Assembly: GCA_934875675.1 (NCBI GenBank)
Contig: CAKXIK010000007.1
Coordinates: 1 to 64,000 of the forward strand
From: an uncultured bacterium
GTDB lineage: Bacteria > Bacillota > Clostridia > Oscillospirales > Acutalibacteraceae
Direction of reading: 5' to 3'
Length of the DNA stretch: 64,000 nt
A model generated the notes under the pieces. That model saw only the letters and a program-made list of their open reading frames with translations, did no database searches and had not been told where the DNA came from. Of the stretch, positions 32,529 through 41,766 are shown one piece after another; within the stretch, counting starts at the first letter, position 1, and each line of letters opens with the position of its first letter. A program made the position numbers and the translations under genes.

Positions 32529-32784
32529 AAAAAAACCTCCAATAAAATAAAATCAATTGACAGACCCTTCCTGAGAATCCTGCGTGAAAGCGGGAAAAAT
32601 CCGGAAAACCTTGAAGATGATCGATTTTTACGCCCCCTGATTTTTCATTCGACACAAGCTCCCGACCGGGTCACATATACTAATTTTATTCTACCACTTT
32701 TTAACGCCGAATGCTACAGAAATTTGCGAATCTTTGCCGGAGGTCTTTTCTATTTTGCCGGGATGGATTATAATAGACTTATCA
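32529..32784. other. Divergent intergenic stretch between darA and zapA, darA-proximal part
   Basis: A 256-base part of the 434-base divergent spacer. It holds a TATAAT at 32769-32774 with no good -35 box. The remainder shows nothing I can interpret. The zapA-proximal part contains copy 3 of the MITE-like element. Confidence 0.4.
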
Positions 32785-32886
32785 ATACTGATTTCTCTTG
32801 AAACGGCAAATAAAAATGTTCGGCAAAACCGCATAAGTCCAAGTTCTTTCTTGGTTTTTATACCGTTTCTAATTCGGAATCAGGAT
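32785..32886 (+). mobile_element. MITE-like inverted-repeat element, copy 3
   Basis: 102 bp. The left end is ATACTGATTTC..TTGAAACGG and the complement of the right end is ATCCTGATTCC..TTAGAAACGG. The whole element aligns with copy 2 through the middle (shared AAGTTCTTT). It lies 76 bases upstream of zapA. Confidence 0.7.
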
Positions 32887-32962
32887 AAAATGCTATTCAT
32901 TTAAGCCGGGCAGAATTTGTGCTGGTTTCTGTCGGCAAGAAATATTTCGGGAGGTTTTTGGA

Positions 32963-33571
32963 ATGGCTAAAAATAGAATCCGCGTTTCCGTTTGCGGCAG
33001 TGATTACATGATTGTCGGGGATGAAAGCGAGCAATATGTCCGTGAGCTTGCGCGCGAGGTGGAGCGCCGGATGGAACAGATGATGGACGCAAGCAGCAGC
33101 GTTTCAATTACAATGGCGGCAGTGCTGACCGCAATGAACTGCTGCGATGATGAGTCCAAGGCGATTATGAGCGCCGACAACCTGCGCGCACAGATGAAGG
33201 AATATCTGGCGGATTCGGCACGGTGCCGCAGCGAGGCAGAAGAGTCGCGCAAGGAAATTGAAAAACTCCGTGCAGAGCTGCGTAAGACACAACATCAGCT
33301 GGAGGAGTTGCGCGAAGCTGCCAAAACTGCCCGGGACGCTGCCAAGGAGAGTGATTCTTCCGCACAACCCGAAGCCAAAGAGCAGAATGCTTCCCGGAAA
33401 GAAGAGGCACAGCAGCTTGATTTTACGCAGATTAAGCCGCAACATCCTCAATCAGAGGGAGCAAAGGTTGCGCCTCCGCAAATGAGCGGAACGCGTCCAA
33501 AAGAAATTTCTGCGGGGGAATTTATGAGCTTGTTTGATTCCATCCGCAAAGAGGAAGCTGAAAAAAATTAA
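32963..33571 (+). CDS. zapA: ZapA-like cell division protein with extended C-terminus
   Basis: 202 residues. The N-terminal 95 residues match ZapA: RIRVSVCGSDYMIVGDESEQYVRELAREVERRMEQMM, then helix VSITMAAVLTAMNCCDDESK. ZapA promotes FtsZ protofilament bundling. A coiled coil of about 50 residues and a Gln/Ser/Pro-rich tail follow, and a C-terminal ISAGEFMSLFDSIRKEE short helix ends it, so it is about twice the size of simple ZapA. GGGAGG precedes the ATG. Downstream is the U32 protein, as in many Firmicutes. Confidence 0.82.
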   Translation: MAKNRIRVSVCGSDYMIVGDESEQYVRELAREVERRMEQMMDASSSVSITMAAVLTAMNCCDDESKAIMSADNLRAQMKEYLADSARCRSEAEESRKEIEKLRAELRKTQHQLEELREAAKTARDAAKESDSSAQPEAKEQNASRKEEAQQLDFTQIKPQHPQSEGAKVAPPQMSGTRPKEISAGEFMSLFDSIRKEEAEKN

Positions 33572-33624
33572 TTTAAATTCATTTTTCACCGCCGATGGGC
33601 GTGTATTGGAAAGGACAGAAATCT

Positions 33625-35754
33625 TTGAACCGATTAGAAATTTTGGCGCCCGTGGGAGGACCCGAATCGCTTGCACCGGCGGTGCGATGCGGTGCGGATG
33701 CGGTATACCTGGGCGCCGCTCGTTTTTCGGCACGCGGCTCGGCACAAAATTTTGACCGGGAAGCCCTTGCACAAGCCGTTGCTTATTGCCATGCGCGCGG
33801 GGTAAAGGTATACCTTGCGCTGAACACACTGCTGCGGGACGAGGAGCTTTCCCCGGCGCTGGAGCTTGCGGAATATGCCTGCTCCCTGCCGGTGGATGCC
33901 CTGATTGTGCAGGATCTGGGGCTTTCGCGCGTTCTGGCCCGCTGCGCACCGCAGCTCAAACGCAGTGCCAGCACACAGATGAGTATTCACACGCCGCAGG
34001 GGGCAATGCTTTGTGAGGCGCTCGGATTTGGCAGAGTGGTGCTTTCCCGTGAATGCTCCGCCGATGAAATCAAGGAAATCTCTGCTGCAACTGCCATTGA
34101 GCTGGAGGCATTTGCACATGGTGCGCTGTGCATGTCGGTTTCGGGGCAGTGCTGGTTTTCTGCCGTGCTGGGTTCCCGCAGCGGAAACCGGGGACTCTGC
34201 GCACAGCCTTGCCGTCTGCCGTTTTCGGCGCCCGGCGGAACGGGGCATGATTTAAGTTTAAAAGATCTTTCACTGGTAGGAAGGCTGCGCGAGCTTTGGG
34301 AGCTGGGTGTAACCTCCGCCAAAATTGAGGGAAGAATGAAGCGCCCGGAATACGTTGCAGCCGCAACCTCTGCCTGCTGCAGAAGTGCGGCCGGCGAAGA
34401 GGTTCCCTCCTGGCTTGCAGAGGATTTGCAGGCGGTATTTTCAAGATCGGGATTTACACAGGGTTATTTTGACGGGGTGCGCGGACGCGATATGTTCGGC
34501 ACACGCCGCAAGGAGGATGTGGAAGCAGCTCCGGCGGCACTTAAACAGCTGCACGAGTTGTACCGCGCGGAACGGCCTTCGGTTGCGGTCAAAATTTGTT
34601 TTTCCGCACAAGAGGGGCAGCAAAGCGAGCTGACCCTGCGCGACCGTGAGGGACACACCGTTCTTGTTTCAGGTGCGGCGGCACAGCCCGCGCTGCATGT
34701 GGCGCTTTCGGAGCAGCGCTGTGCAGAACAGCTGCAAAAGCTGGGCGGAACCCCGTTTTTTGCAGAGGAATGTGTTTGCGGGCTGGGTGAAAACATTTCG
34801 CTGCCGGCTTCCGAACTGAACCGGATGCGGCGCGAAGCGGTGGAGCAGCTGATTGCCATGCGTGCCAAAAAAGAGCCGGTTTCGTTCAACCGGGCAACTT
34901 GTGAGCAAATGCTTGCAGAACCGTTTTGCGGCACGGATGTATCATGCAGTACTTCGCCGGAGCATCCGCGGAGAACGGGAGAAACTGCTCCGTTTCGTCT
35001 GCATTTTGCCTCGGCGGAGCAAATTCCGCAGGCAGGAGCGGGATTGGAGGCAGTCAAGCGCGCCGAGATGATTTATCTGCGGGCAGGAACACCGACACCA
35101 GAGCTGGAAACACTGCAAAAGCAGGGGCTGCGGGTGGGGCTGGAACTACCGCGCGCCCTCTTTGGCTGTGAGGAAGCGTTTCGTGCGCAGCTGCAGCGCG
35201 CCAAATCAGTCGGGATTACCGATGTGTGGGCAGGTACCCTCAATGCAGTGGCACTCGCGCAGAAGGAGGGCTTTGCGGTTCATGGCGGCTTTGGCCTGAA
35301 TGTGTTTAATACGCAGAGCATGGAACAGCTTCGGGAGCTTGGCTTGCGGGACACCGAAGCGAGTTTTGAGCTGACACAGGCGCAAACGGCGGCTCTGGGC
35401 GGTGCATTGCCGCGCGGAATGTTGGTTTACGGTCGGCTGCCGCTGATGCTGACACGTTGCTGTCCACTGCAAAACGGGCGGGATTGCGGACATTGTGACA
35501 AAAACGGAGCCCTGACGGACCGCAAGGGGATTACATTCCCCATTCGGTGCTTTGGTGGGGCCAGCGAGGTGCTCAACAGTGTGCCGCTTTTTTTGCTGGA
35601 TCGGCTGCGCGAGGTGCGAAATATTGATTTTGTTTCTATAAGATTTACTGTTGAAAACTCTGTGGAAATTGGGGAAATCTTAACCCAGTTTCCGAAAAAC
35701 AGCCGTCCGGAATACGATTTTACGCGCGGACTGGCTGAAAAAGGAGTCATTTAA
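33625..35754 (+). CDS. Peptidase U32 family protein
   Basis: 709 residues. The U32 signature is visible as LEAFAHGALCMSVSGQC, with further Cys in GNRGLCAQPCR; these Cys may bind an Fe-S cluster. LEILAPVGGPESLAPAVRCGADAVYLG is the family's N-terminus and IEGRMKRPEYVA and SRSGFTQGYF are present too. A C-terminal DUF3656-like part of 300 residues follows. Bacterial relatives (RlhA and others) act in RNA hydroxylation or collagen degradation; the true substrate is unknown. TTG 33625 is preferred because AAAGGA lies 11 bases upstream. Confidence 0.88.
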   Translation: MNRLEILAPVGGPESLAPAVRCGADAVYLGAARFSARGSAQNFDREALAQAVAYCHARGVKVYLALNTLLRDEELSPALELAEYACSLPVDALIVQDLGLSRVLARCAPQLKRSASTQMSIHTPQGAMLCEALGFGRVVLSRECSADEIKEISAATAIELEAFAHGALCMSVSGQCWFSAVLGSRSGNRGLCAQPCRLPFSAPGGTGHDLSLKDLSLVGRLRELWELGVTSAKIEGRMKRPEYVAAATSACCRSAAGEEVPSWLAEDLQAVFSRSGFTQGYFDGVRGRDMFGTRRKEDVEAAPAALKQLHELYRAERPSVAVKICFSAQEGQQSELTLRDREGHTVLVSGAAAQPALHVALSEQRCAEQLQKLGGTPFFAEECVCGLGENISLPASELNRMRREAVEQLIAMRAKKEPVSFNRATCEQMLAEPFCGTDVSCSTSPEHPRRTGETAPFRLHFASAEQIPQAGAGLEAVKRAEMIYLRAGTPTPELETLQKQGLRVGLELPRALFGCEEAFRAQLQRAKSVGITDVWAGTLNAVALAQKEGFAVHGGFGLNVFNTQSMEQLRELGLRDTEASFELTQAQTAALGGALPRGMLVYGRLPLMLTRCCPLQNGRDCGHCDKNGALTDRKGITFPIRCFGGASEVLNSVPLFLLDRLREVRNIDFVSIRFTVENSVEIGEILTQFPKNSRPEYDFTRGLAEKGVI

Positions 35755-35785
35755 GGGTTTTCCCCAACCAAAATGGGCATAACTC

Positions 35786-35803
35786 TGTGGAAAATGTGGA
35801 AAA
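35786..35803 (+). other. Two abutting DnaA-box-like motifs
   Basis: TGTGGAAAATGTGGAAAA is two copies of TGTGGAAAA, the complement of TTTTCCACA, in the 280-base spacer between the U32 gene and yhaM. The second continues into CTC and so shares TGTGGAAAACTC with an arm of the 40-bp palindrome at 9925-9964. The rest of the spacer shows nothing. Confidence 0.45.
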
Positions 35804-36034
35804 CTCAGTTCATTGCCGGAAATTGCGAATTTCATTTGTAAAAACGAATTTTGCAAAATGGCCGGAATTCTTTTTTCGGGGCAAGGAACACACGGTTAAA
35901 TCGTCAGAACTTGTCAATCCTCTGCAAAAACTCCTGTTTTATTTGCGTGCGGAACGGAATTATTTTTTCAAACAAAAAAACATTTTAACCGGTACGGGCA
36001 AAAGCCGCGCATCCAAAGAAAGGGTTGAAGATAT

Positions 36035-37018
36035 ATGGTACAAACCACCACACCAACCACCCCGGTGACGGACTTTTATTTTATCGTAAAAACTGCGGCA
36101 AAAAAAGTTTCCGCCAAGGGCGACACCTATCTGGACATGATTTTTATGAATGCAGAGGGAGAAATGCCCGCCAAGCTGTGGGATTATAAAGAGGGCACGC
36201 ATGATTGGATTGCCGGCGGCATGATTGTGAAAGTGCGCGGAAATGAAGAGCTTTGGAACGACAAAAAGCAATTCCGTATCCAGCGAATCCGCCGTGTTTC
36301 CCCGGAAGATACGGTTGATATGAGTGCATTGGTGCCGTGTGCCCCGTTTGACGGTGCGAAGATGCTGACAGAGCTGGACGCCTTGGTGGACTCATTTTCC
36401 GACGTATGGCTGCAAAAACTGGTGCGTCACATTCTGGAACCAAAGCGTGTCCGGCTGCTGATTTGTCCGGCGGCAGTCAAACTGCATCATGCCGTCTGCG
36501 GCGGTCTTTTGTATCACACACTTTCCATTGCACGGCTTGCCGAAGGTGTCTGCACGGTCTATCCGTTTTTGAACCGTGACCTGCTGCTCACCGGTGTGCT
36601 GCTGCACGATATTGCCAAGCTTGACGAGCTGCAGGTGGAGGAAACCGGCATTGCCGGCGGCTATACCACCCAGGGCGAGCTGATCGGTCATCTGGTGATG
36701 GGTGCCATGATGGTGCGGGATGCCGCAAAAGAACTGGGGCTGCCGGATGAAACGGCAATTCTGGTGGAGCATATGCTGATTTCTCATCACGGAATTCCGG
36801 AATACGGCTGTGCCGTGCGTCCGATGGTGCTTGAAGCGGAAGTGCTTTCTACGCTTGACAATCTGGATGCTACCGTCAACCAGATTACAACCTCGCTGGG
36901 TACGGTGGAACCGGGCGGTTTTGGGCAAAAGCTCTGGTCGCTCGACCAACGAAAGTTCTATCGTCCTACAGGCTATCAGCCCGAAAATATGAATGCAAAT
37001 GTTCTGCAGGAAGAATAA
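36035..37018 (+). CDS. yhaM: YhaM-family 3'-5' exoribonuclease (OB-fold plus HD)
   Basis: 327 residues. An N-terminal OB-fold nucleic-acid binding part (about 10-90; FYFIVKTAAKKVSAKGDTYLDMIF) is followed by an HD phosphohydrolase domain with HHAVCGGLLYHTLS and LLLTGVLLHDIAKL, then HMLISHHG. These are the metal-binding His and Asp of the HD superfamily, and the arrangement is that of YhaM, a 3'-5' exonuclease in RNA turnover. GAAAGG precedes the ATG. The last codons reach 18 bases from the next gene. Confidence 0.88.
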   Translation: MVQTTTPTTPVTDFYFIVKTAAKKVSAKGDTYLDMIFMNAEGEMPAKLWDYKEGTHDWIAGGMIVKVRGNEELWNDKKQFRIQRIRRVSPEDTVDMSALVPCAPFDGAKMLTELDALVDSFSDVWLQKLVRHILEPKRVRLLICPAAVKLHHAVCGGLLYHTLSIARLAEGVCTVYPFLNRDLLLTGVLLHDIAKLDELQVEETGIAGGYTTQGELIGHLVMGAMMVRDAAKELGLPDETAILVEHMLISHHGIPEYGCAVRPMVLEAEVLSTLDNLDATVNQITTSLGTVEPGGFGQKLWSLDQRKFYRPTGYQPENMNANVLQEE

Positions 37019-37036
37019 ACAGGGAGGATTTTAAAC

Positions 37037-38038
37037 ATGAAAAAAGCACTCCTGATCGGCGGGACCGGAGTGATCAGCCTCTCCGTAACGCGGCGCTTGC
37101 TGCAAAGCAGCGAATGGGATGTAACTGTTTTAAACCGGGGAACGCACCCCGAACTGTTGCCAAAGGGTGCAAAGCTGCTTTGCTGCGATATTGCCGACGA
37201 AGCAGCGGCCGTGCAGGCGCTTTCGGGCCAGTATTATGACTGCGTTGCGCAGTTTATTAATTTTACCCCGGAGCAGGCGCAGCGTGATGTTCGCCTGTTT
37301 TCCGGAAAAACTGCGCAGTACATTTTTATCAGCTCGGCTTCTGCATACCGCAAGCCGATGCCGTCACCGTGGATTACGGAAAGTACCGCGCTGTGCAATC
37401 CGTATTGGCAGTATTCGCGCGACAAAATTGCCTGTGAGCGTATTTTGTTCGATGCATTTGTGCAGTCGGGCTTTCCGGTTACGGTGGTGCGCCCCAGTCA
37501 CACCTATGACTGCCGCAAGATTCCGGTTCAGCTGCACGGCAAAATCGGCAGCTGGCAGGTGGCGGAACGAATTCGTCAGGGCAAACCGGTTGTGGTGGCA
37601 GGCGACGGTACCTCTCTTTGGACGCTGACACACAGCCGTGATTTTGCAAAAGGCTTTGTTGGCCTGATGGCGAATCCTGCTGCAATCGGAGAAGCGGTGC
37701 ATATCACCTCGGACGAAAGTATTCCGTGGAATGAAATTTACCGTTCGCTCGGCCGTGCGCTGGGTAGAGAACCGATATTCTGCCATGTGGCAAGCGACGC
37801 AATTATTCGCCGTGATCCCGCACAGGAAGGCCCTTTGCTCGGAGATAAATCCAATTCCGTGCTGTTTGATAACCACAAGCTCAAACGCCTTGTCCCGGGT
37901 TTTTGCGCCGAAACGCGGATTGAATCGGGTCTGCGCGAATCCGTTGAATACGCGCTTGCTCACGCTGAGCTGATGCAGCCCGATCCGGCATTTGATGCAT
38001 GGTGCGATCAGGTGATTCGTGAAGAAATGTCTGATTAA
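37037..38038 (+). CDS. NAD-dependent epimerase/dehydratase-like SDR
   Basis: 333 residues. The Rossmann motif GGTGVISLSVTRRLL near residue 8 is close to those of CSP41/NmrA-type extended SDRs. There is no YxxxK at the usual place, but YSRDK (about residue 129) fits the catalytic Tyr and Lys. FISSASAYRK and VVRPSHTYD are further family features. Substrate unknown; it could be a sugar epimerase. AGGGAGG precedes the ATG. It is next to yhaM and could be in the same unit. Confidence 0.75.
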   Translation: MKKALLIGGTGVISLSVTRRLLQSSEWDVTVLNRGTHPELLPKGAKLLCCDIADEAAAVQALSGQYYDCVAQFINFTPEQAQRDVRLFSGKTAQYIFISSASAYRKPMPSPWITESTALCNPYWQYSRDKIACERILFDAFVQSGFPVTVVRPSHTYDCRKIPVQLHGKIGSWQVAERIRQGKPVVVAGDGTSLWTLTHSRDFAKGFVGLMANPAAIGEAVHITSDESIPWNEIYRSLGRALGREPIFCHVASDAIIRRDPAQEGPLLGDKSNSVLFDNHKLKRLVPGFCAETRIESGLRESVEYALAHAELMQPDPAFDAWCDQVIREEMSD

Positions 38039-38071
38039 AAAGTAGTATCACAACGAAAAGTTTTTGCAGAT

Positions 38072-38719
38072 TTATTGCAGAAGCATGATGTGTATCCCCC
38101 ACAAAACCAGCAGGTGAGCGGGGTAAAATGCGTAAAAGAACCAACGAAGGTCTCGTCCGCGTGTTCCGTTATAAAACGCACAGGGAACAAGCGCAAACAC
38201 CGAAAAGGTTTGCAGCATTGCTCCGGTGCGCGCCGTGTGCAGAACCGTCAGCAGAGAAAACGAAATTCCCTGCCCTGCCTTTTCTGCGCGCAATACATAA
38301 AACAACACCACCGTCAGCACCCCATAAGCACCGTAATCACTGCCGCAAAGCTGTGCAAGTGCGGCAAGCGCGGCGGTGCAGAGCACTGCCTGCCACTTTT
38401 TGAGGTTTGTGCAGGCAAAACAGGATGCAACACCTGCCAGCAGCGTAAACATCACATTTTGGGGTGTCCATTCCTTCCAGGAAACAGAAAAAGCCAGACG
38501 GAAGGGAAGCTCCGAGAGCATTGCAAATAAAAAAAGCCGCGCCAGATACCGCGTTTTGTGTCGCGTGTTTGCAGCGCCTTCGGCAGCAAGAAATGCGTAA
38601 AGCGGGAATGAAATCCGACCGATCATTCGAAATATTGCAAGCTGAGGAAAAAACAGCAGTCCCACATGGTCAATCAGCATAGTTGCCGCTGCGATCAGCT
38701 TTAGCCAAAAAGCGCTCAA
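38072..38719 (-). CDS. TraX-like membrane protein
   Basis: 215 residues with six to eight hydrophobic segments. The TraX pattern is evident at the N-terminus (KLIAAATMLIDHVGLLFFPQ, then RMIGRISFPLYAFLAAEG) and in the C-terminus FYAFYPAHLLVLWGI. TraX acetylates F-pilin in plasmids; chromosomal Firmicute members have unknown roles, possibly acyltransfer. TTG 38719 is chosen because AAAGGGGG lies eight bases upstream. It is convergent with the SDR gene. Confidence 0.82.
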   Translation of the reverse strand: MSAFWLKLIAAATMLIDHVGLLFFPQLAIFRMIGRISFPLYAFLAAEGAANTRHKTRYLARLFLFAMLSELPFRLAFSVSWKEWTPQNVMFTLLAGVASCFACTNLKKWQAVLCTAALAALAQLCGSDYGAYGVLTVVLFYVLRAEKAGQGISFSLLTVLHTARTGAMLQTFSVFALVPCAFYNGTRGRDLRWFFYAFYPAHLLVLWGIHIMLLQ

Positions 38720-38920
38720 TGAATTTCCCCCTTTGATGATACGGATTTTTTGTTGCATGCAGACATGTCGGGTCTCAACTTGTCCGTATGGTTGTATCAT
38801 GCTTATCATACCAATTTTTTGCCGAGTGGGCAAGGCGATTGACGAGTGGAGCAAAAAGAAGTAGAATACCAACAGAACTGCAAACCAGAAAAATTCCGGT
38901 TTGAAAGGATGATCGTTACC

Positions 38921-39394
38921 ATGACAGAACAAGAGCTTAACCGCATTGACCAGACCGAAGAACCGGCGGCGGAGTCCCCTGCCGAAAAAGCAGCGGAAAC
39001 AGGATTGGAAGAAAAACAAACCGAAACAGAAAGCTGCAATCAGGTTCCTGCACCGGAACAGGAAGAGCAAACGACTGCCGGGCTGCCGGAGCAGAAAAAA
39101 CAAAAACCGGCAGGCTTTGGCGCAGTTGCAACCTTCTGGCTGATGGTGCTTTATGATTTCCCGGGAATCGGTTTAATTGCCTCGGCGTTAGCGGGGTTTA
39201 TTTTTGCGAAAACACGTGCGCACCGGTCGCTGGCAAAGGCTTGCTTTGCGCGCGGAGTGATTGTACTGTTAATCGTCGGAATGCTGGTCGGGGGATACTT
39301 TTTCCTGCGCAGCCGATTTGCACTGAGCAATTTTCTGGAGCGGCTTTTGCAGGATGCACTGAATTTTGTGCGCAGCAATCATGATAAGCTGTGA
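38921..39394 (+). CDS. Membrane protein of unknown function with acidic N-terminus
   Basis: 157 residues. The first 65 are disordered, acidic and rich in Glu, Gln, Ala and Pro; a hydrophobic segment then follows (ATFWLMVLYDFPGIGLIASALAG...), a basic loop AKTRAHRSLAKA and a second span (about 111-132). GAAAGGA precedes ATG 38921. Its stop codon overlaps the start of trmN6 (GTGA), indicating translational coupling. No family is recognised. Confidence 0.72.
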   Translation: MTEQELNRIDQTEEPAAESPAEKAAETGLEEKQTETESCNQVPAPEQEEQTTAGLPEQKKQKPAGFGAVATFWLMVLYDFPGIGLIASALAGFIFAKTRAHRSLAKACFARGVIVLLIVGMLVGGYFFLRSRFALSNFLERLLQDALNFVRSNHDKL

Positions 39395-40113
39395 GCGGGA
39401 AAACGGAGCGGCGCGAGGATCTCGGCAACGGTATTTTTGTAACGGTGAATTCACTTTTTTCCTTTGGAACAGATGCCTTGCTGCTGGCAGAATTTGCACA
39501 GGAGTGTGCACCGCGCGCAAAACGGGCAGTCGATTTGGGAACCGGTTGCGGCGTAATTCCCCTGCTGTGGGCAAAAAAGTCCTTTCCGGTTGAGATGGAT
39601 GCGCTGGAGCTTCAGCCGGAGGGTGCGGCTTTGGCGTGCCGCTCGGTGGAGGAAAACGGGCTTTCCCATCGCATCCGGGTTCAGTGCGCCGATCTGCGCC
39701 TGCCGGTTCTGCCTGCCGGAGTGTTCGACCTGGTGGCGTGCAATCCGCCCTATTTTCCATCCGGAGCAGGTGGTATATCTCCGGTTCCGGAGCGGAATCA
39801 TGCCCGGGCAGAGGATCAACTTGCCCTGACAGAGCTTTGCACGGCAACGGCAAGACTGCTGAAAAACGGCGGGAAATTCTGCCTTTGTCACCGAACAGAG
39901 CGTATGGCGAGCGTAATGTATGCGCTTTGCAGTGCAGGGCTAACCCCCAAAAAGCTGCAGATGGTGCGCACCTCTCCGCTGCGGGAACCAAAGCTCTTTC
40001 TGCTTTGTGCCGTGCGCGGCGGCGGAGAAGGACTTGCAATACTGCCCGAAAAGACAACTTGGAGGAAAGAAAATGCCGGGAACATTGATGGTAGTCGGAA
40101 CACCGATTGGTAA
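39391..40113 (+). CDS. Class I SAM methyltransferase, tRNA1(Val) A37 methylase-like (TrmN6/YabB)
   Basis: 240 residues. The SAM-binding loop is VDLGTGCGVIPLLWA, and the catalytic NPPY sits in LVACNPPYFPSG, which marks N6-adenine methyltransferases. In B. subtilis the homologue YabB precedes rsmI as it does here. A GTG start overlaps the previous stop by four bases. The 3' end overlaps rsmI by 41 bases and the frame's last 15 codons (KENAGNIDGSRNTDW) look like overlap product rather than domain. Confidence 0.85.
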   Translation: MSGKTERREDLGNGIFVTVNSLFSFGTDALLLAEFAQECAPRAKRAVDLGTGCGVIPLLWAKKSFPVEMDALELQPEGAALACRSVEENGLSHRIRVQCADLRLPVLPAGVFDLVACNPPYFPSGAGGISPVPERNHARAEDQLALTELCTATARLLKNGGKFCLCHRTERMASVMYALCSAGLTPKKLQMVRTSPLREPKLFLLCAVRGGGEGLAILPEKTTWRKENAGNIDGSRNTDW

Positions 40114-40918
40114 TTTGGGCGATTTGTCGCCCCGAGCACAGCAAGCTTTGGCGGAATGCGATTTTATTGCCGCCGAGGATACGCGCGTCAGTTTGCGGCT
40201 GCTCAATCATTTTGGAATAAAAAAGCCCATGATCAGCTATTTTGAGCACAACAAGCTGGAACGCGGCGATATTATCTGCGCCAGGATTGAAGCGGGAGAA
40301 AACTGTGCGCTGGTGACGGATGCAGGAATGCCCGCCATCAGTGATCCGGGGGAGCTGCTGGTTGCGCAGTGTGCGGAACGAGGAATTCCGGTGGTTGTGG
40401 TGCCGGGACCCAGTGCCGTGATTTCAGCGTTGGCGGTTTCCGGCCTGCCCACCGGTCGCTTTACGTTTGAGGGATTTCTCTCCACATCCAAAAAAAGCCG
40501 CCGCGAGCATTTGGAGCAGCTGCGCGGTGAGCGGCGCACGATGGTATTTTACGAAGCGCCCCACAAGCTGACAGCAACGTTGCAGGATTTGGAAAAAGTG
40601 TTTGGCGCGTCGCGAAGGATTGCACTGGTGCGCGAGCTGACCAAGCTGCATGAGGAAGCAATCCGCACCACACTCGGCGAGGCATGCCAGCGATTTTCTG
40701 CGGAAGCACCGCGCGGTGAATTTGTTTTGGTGCTGGAGGGGGAAACACAACCCGATGAGCCCGTTTGTGCAACGCCGGAGGATGCGCTGGCGCTTGCTCA
40801 AAAGCTTTGCGAGCAAGGCTTTTCCGCCTCCGAAGCGGCCAAACGTGCAGCAAAGGAAAGCGGTATGCGCAAAGGAGAAATTTATGCGGCACTCGTCTCC
40901 GCCGGACCGTCCAACTGA
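40073..40918 (+). CDS. rsmI: 16S rRNA 2'-O-ribose C1402 methyltransferase
   Basis: 281 residues of the tetrapyrrole methylase fold. Seen are LMVVGTPIGNLGDLSPRA, AAEDTRVS, the loop ALVTDAGMPAISDPGELLV and VVVPGPSAVISAL. RsmI methylates the ribose of C1402 in the decoding centre. ATG 40073 has GGAGGAAAG upstream, inside trmN6, so translation is coupled. The C-terminal part (GFSASEAAKRAAKESGMRKGEIY) is the normal domain-end. It is the last gene of the trmN6-like/rsmI unit. Confidence 0.94.
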   Translation: MPGTLMVVGTPIGNLGDLSPRAQQALAECDFIAAEDTRVSLRLLNHFGIKKPMISYFEHNKLERGDIICARIEAGENCALVTDAGMPAISDPGELLVAQCAERGIPVVVVPGPSAVISALAVSGLPTGRFTFEGFLSTSKKSRREHLEQLRGERRTMVFYEAPHKLTATLQDLEKVFGASRRIALVRELTKLHEEAIRTTLGEACQRFSAEAPRGEFVLVLEGETQPDEPVCATPEDALALAQKLCEQGFSASEAAKRAAKESGMRKGEIYAALVSAGPSN

Positions 40919-40959
40919 AAAATTTCTGCAAACGCAATCAAGCGCATGGGGGCGTTAAC

Positions 40960-41766
40960 ATGGAACAGGAATTTGAACCGCGATTGGAACCGCTTTTCAG
41001 CACGGTCAAAGCGATTGATCAGATGTGGGATCGTGATGACATGACATTCTGTGTTTTTCGCAAAAACAGCGATCAGTCAGTTTCCTTTTACCATGCGAAT
41101 CTAAAGTACATGCATAATATGAAATTTGTGCAGGGCATGTTTGAACATTCCATTGAAGAGGTTTTCGGTTCCAGAGGCGCTGCCATACTCGGGGATTTTT
41201 TTGAACATGATTTTCAGGAGGGACAAGAGCTTCAATATGTTTATGAGATTCCCTCTAATGAAAAAGTTGTTTTTTGGCAGGTGTCAGTCACTTGCAAAGG
41301 GCAGTATATTGTCTTTTGGGGAAGAAAAATTTCCCTTGCAGCACTGGTAAAAAGCTGTTGTGCCAAGACAGTCGATTTTTCTGATTTTTTGCCCCAAAAT
41401 TGCAGCACGCAGTTTTTAATGCGGACAGACAATGGTTACGCTTTATCAGATGGCAGCAAGGCGTCACTCAATGAAGAGAATGCGTGGTTTTTAAATTCAT
41501 TTCGTGCAATCAAAAGTTTTCTCGATGCCTGTATGCGTGAGAATGTGCCGATTTGTTACCTTTCGTTTGTGGAACAGGACGGAAAGCGCACGTATCTGTC
41601 GAATCTTCTGATGCCGGTCGTACATCAGGAGGCTAAGATGATGATGGTTCGCATAGAGAAAATTTCTTTGCACAGTTATTTTGAATTGTTGGAGACCCGA
41701 GTGTTTATTTTGTGGGAAAAAATTAAAATGAATCCGGATGGCCGCGCAATTCATATAGAGCATTAA
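40960..41766 (+). CDS. Standalone PAS-like sensor protein
   Basis: 268 residues without a membrane segment or HTH. Residues about 25-120 have the PAS pattern: FCVFRKNSDQSVSFYHANLKYM, SIEEVFG, then the segment ending in QYIVFWGRKI, which resembles the final PAS strand. The rest, about 150 residues, is unknown. It stands 436 bases upstream of a LuxR-type protein with a different promoter, and may be part of the same sensing circuit. No RBS consensus is strong, but GGGGGCG precedes the ATG. Confidence 0.5.
   Translation: MEQEFEPRLEPLFSTVKAIDQMWDRDDMTFCVFRKNSDQSVSFYHANLKYMHNMKFVQGMFEHSIEEVFGSRGAAILGDFFEHDFQEGQELQYVYEIPSNEKVVFWQVSVTCKGQYIVFWGRKISLAALVKSCCAKTVDFSDFLPQNCSTQFLMRTDNGYALSDGSKASLNEENAWFLNSFRAIKSFLDACMRENVPICYLSFVEQDGKRTYLSNLLMPVVHQEAKMMMVRIEKISLHSYFELLETRVFILWEKIKMNPDGRAIHIEH

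Noticed and set aside
38909..38920. ATG 38909 as the start of the acidic membrane protein
   Set aside because: It overlaps the ribosome binding site GAAAGGA; ATG 38921 has a better distance.
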